Below, piece after piece: positions 62,801 to 64,000 of a DNA stretch of 64,000 nt. Each line of letters begins with the position of its first letter. The first letter of the stretch is position 1. Location of the stretch: contig NZ_PCPS01000001.1 in NCBI RefSeq assembly GCF_002975405.1, forward strand, positions 1,346,730-1,410,729, in the 5' to 3' direction. The position numbers and the translations under genes were made by a program. Source of the DNA: Arthrobacter sp. MYb229. GTDB taxonomy: Bacteria > Actinomycetota > Actinomycetes > Actinomycetales > Micrococcaceae. Below the pieces are notes generated by a model, which saw only the letters and a list, made by a program, of their open reading frames with translations, did not search any database and was not told the origin of the DNA.

Positions 62801-63058
62801 TAGATCATTCCAAAGGAAACCGGTCAATCATTCCTTAACTCACATTTTGAAACAGCAACTTGCCTCAATCACAAGAATTGGATACGGGTTTCCCTCATTA
62901 AACAGGACCCATAGTATGCGATTCTCAGCAAAAACCTAACGATTGCGAAGCCGGTTTATAATAGAAGCTTTTGGTAGTAGGTGTGTGCCGAAAGGATGTG
63001 AAATTTCGGCACATCGTGGACACCGGATGTCACGATTTCATAGAATCTTCTATATTTG
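62801..63058. other. Non-coding stretch after ugd with one hairpin
   Basis: No reading frame or recognisable element is seen except an inverted repeat TGTGCCGAAA at 62984-62993 with its complement at 63004-63013. It may be the end of the IS110-type remnant that follows or a terminator. Confidence 0.4.
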
Positions 63059-63282
63059 TCAAGCCATGCTCGGTTGCATTTCCGCGGACTCGAGGAATTG
63101 GTAGACACGGCGTGCTAAGAACCGTTTGATGCACCTGCGGATTTCCTTTGTCGTTTTGCCTCCCGCAGTGCGTTTCTCGACATAATCTTTGGTCGCTTCA
63201 TCATGGGTCATCCGTGCCAGCGCAGCGGTATGTAGGGCCATGTTCAGTTTCCGGCCACCACGGCGATTCAGTCGATGACGTA
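63059..63282 (-). pseudogene. C-terminal fragment of an IS110-type transposase
   Basis: The minus strand reads RHRLNRRGGRKLNMALHTAALARM and then YVEKRTAGGKTTKEIRRCIKRFLARRVYQF, seen in pieces, up to a stop at 63059. This is the typical end of IS110-family transposases (RHRLNRGGDRxLNxALHT and KREIxRCLKRY-like strings). A TAG stop lies directly before RHRLN and the catalytic N-terminal part is missing. Only about 75 residues remain. Confidence 0.75.
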
Positions 63283-63409
63283 CCTAGCCCGGGTATTTCA
63301 TGAAGGCCGGTAGTCATTAACTGACTTAAAAGATGAAAAGGTGACCTGAACAGGGAAAATAGGAGTTGTTGAAGCTTCCAAAATACCCGTACAAAGGATC
63401 ACCTTTTCT

Positions 63410-63676
63410 GTGAACCATTCTACCCACGTTTTCCCTGCCATCCCGACCCAACTCACCAGTCAATCTCTGGTCTCCCATGCAGGGTTGTCGGTGCTGACCA
63501 GCTTCCTGAACGCGGTGGACTTCCGCAGGCTCTGCGAGGACCGGTTCAGCCAGTTCGTGCCCGCTACCGCAACGCACCGTCCGGGTAAGATCCTCGGCGC
63601 ACTGGCCCTGTCCTTGGCGGCCGGCGGTGAACAAGCCACAGATATTGACCAGCTACGAGCCGCACCAGAACTCTTT
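63410..63676 (+). pseudogene. IS1380-type transposase cut by another insertion
   Basis: From a GTG at 63410 the frame gives SQSLVSHAGLSVLTSFLNAV, CEDRFSQFVPATATHRPGK and GALALSLAAGGEQATDIDQL, typical of the N-terminus of IS1380-family transposases. After about 88 residues, at 63676, the sequence changes abruptly into the inverted repeat CCTGTTTCGTGCC of an IS1634-type element. An inverted repeat GAAAAGGTGA/TCACCTTTTC (about 63337-63407) precedes the gene and may belong to the element end. Confidence 0.75.
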
Positions 63677-63924
63677 CCTGTTTCGTGCCACGGTTTGTGA
63701 TTGAAAACCTCAATAGGTTCATGACCTGATGGTTTGTTTTCACCTCGTGACCGAAATACTTACTAATAAATAGGTTCCCGGTACCCTGAACCCATGGGTT
63801 CCCGATTCATCCGCAAGGTCCGCACCGCATCCGGCGCTGTCGCCGTGCAAATCGTGGACCAAACCGGACGCACCACCACCTCCGTGGAACACATCGGCTC
63901 AGCGAACACCGACGCCGAACTAGC
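63677..63924 (+). mobile_element. Left end of a second IS1634-type element, truncated
   Basis: This stretch matches the left end of the element at 59748 (same inverted repeat, same spacing to the transposase start). The transposase begins with the ATG at 63794: GSRFIRKVRTASGAVAVQIV, then TGRTTTSVEHIGSANTDAELA. Similarity to the first copy stops at about 63924; the frame continues to the window edge with sequence I do not recognise. So either the element is broken at that point or another insertion starts there. Confidence 0.75.
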
Positions 63925-64000
63925 CCAGATCTTTCATCAGTTATCCAACGGCTGCCGAAATCCTCTACCAATGGATTCCCGGTGGCCGTTCCTGATTCAG

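Noticed and set aside
59748..63924. Intact composite transposon carrying ugd
   Set aside because: The left element is riddled with frameshifts and the right one is only an end; the two copies have diverged. At most it is the remains of one.
1..64000. CRISPR array, prophage or defence island
   Set aside because: No regularly spaced repeats, no phage structural genes and no recognised defence gene set were seen in the window.

Overview
The window looks like chromosome of a high-GC actinobacterium of the Micrococcaceae (Arthrobacter/Glutamicibacter type). This rests on gene neighbourhoods typical of that group (DUF3515-ddl-gpsA-plsC-murA, leuCD beside an NdgR/LtbR-type IclR regulator, gltX beside a fumarylacetoacetase-like gene, DAK2-recG-rsmD), frequent GTG and TTG starts, and apparently leaderless genes. 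The genus is inferred, not proven.

Region 1 (1-13.2 kb, minus strand) is a wall teichoic acid-like locus. It holds CDP-glycerol phosphotransferases (one with two catalytic domains in tandem), tagD, two GT2 glycosyltransferases, a CDP-alcohol phosphotransferase with an altered motif, the tagGH exporter, an LCP attachment enzyme and galU. An unexplained 0.77 kb gap lies inside it. Region 2 (13.2-36.7 kb) is housekeeping: coaD, an aminotransferase coupled to a spermidine-synthase-like gene, rsmD-recG-DAK2-LCP, DUF3515, ddl-gpsA-plsC-murA, leuCD with divergent ndgR, thiL with a pair of dynamin-like GTPases, tRNA-Glu and tRNA-Gln, a broken HAD phosphatase gene, gltX and a FAH-family gene. Region 3 (36.8-47.5 kb) holds a Tat-exported beta-propeller protein, galE, ilvE, leuB, a NarL-type two-component system, metG and a NYN-domain protein.

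Region 4 (47.6-62.8 kb) is a second surface-polysaccharide locus: wecB and wecC (UDP-ManNAcA synthesis), then four glycosyltransferase genes. The last is a 1475-residue protein with a coiled coil and three glycosyltransferase modules, two of which resemble modules in neighbouring proteins. Beyond it a ugd gene (UDP-glucuronate) stands between insertion-sequence remains: a decayed IS1634-type element on one side, and an IS110-type fragment plus an IS1380-type transposase cut by a second IS1634-type end on the other.

Working together: galU and galE supply UDP-sugars; wecBC and ugd supply acidic sugars; tagD and the TagF-like enzymes build glycerol-phosphate chains; tagGH exports them; the two LCP proteins probably attach polymers to peptidoglycan made through murA and ddl. 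Leucine genes at two distant sites share a TCTCA-N5-TGAGA palindrome that probably binds the NdgR-type regulator. I found no CRISPR array, prophage or recognised defence island. The most unusual items are the three-module glycosyltransferase with its shared modules, the CDP-alcohol enzyme with a substituted catalytic residue, and the operator/leaderless arrangement at ndgR and leuB.
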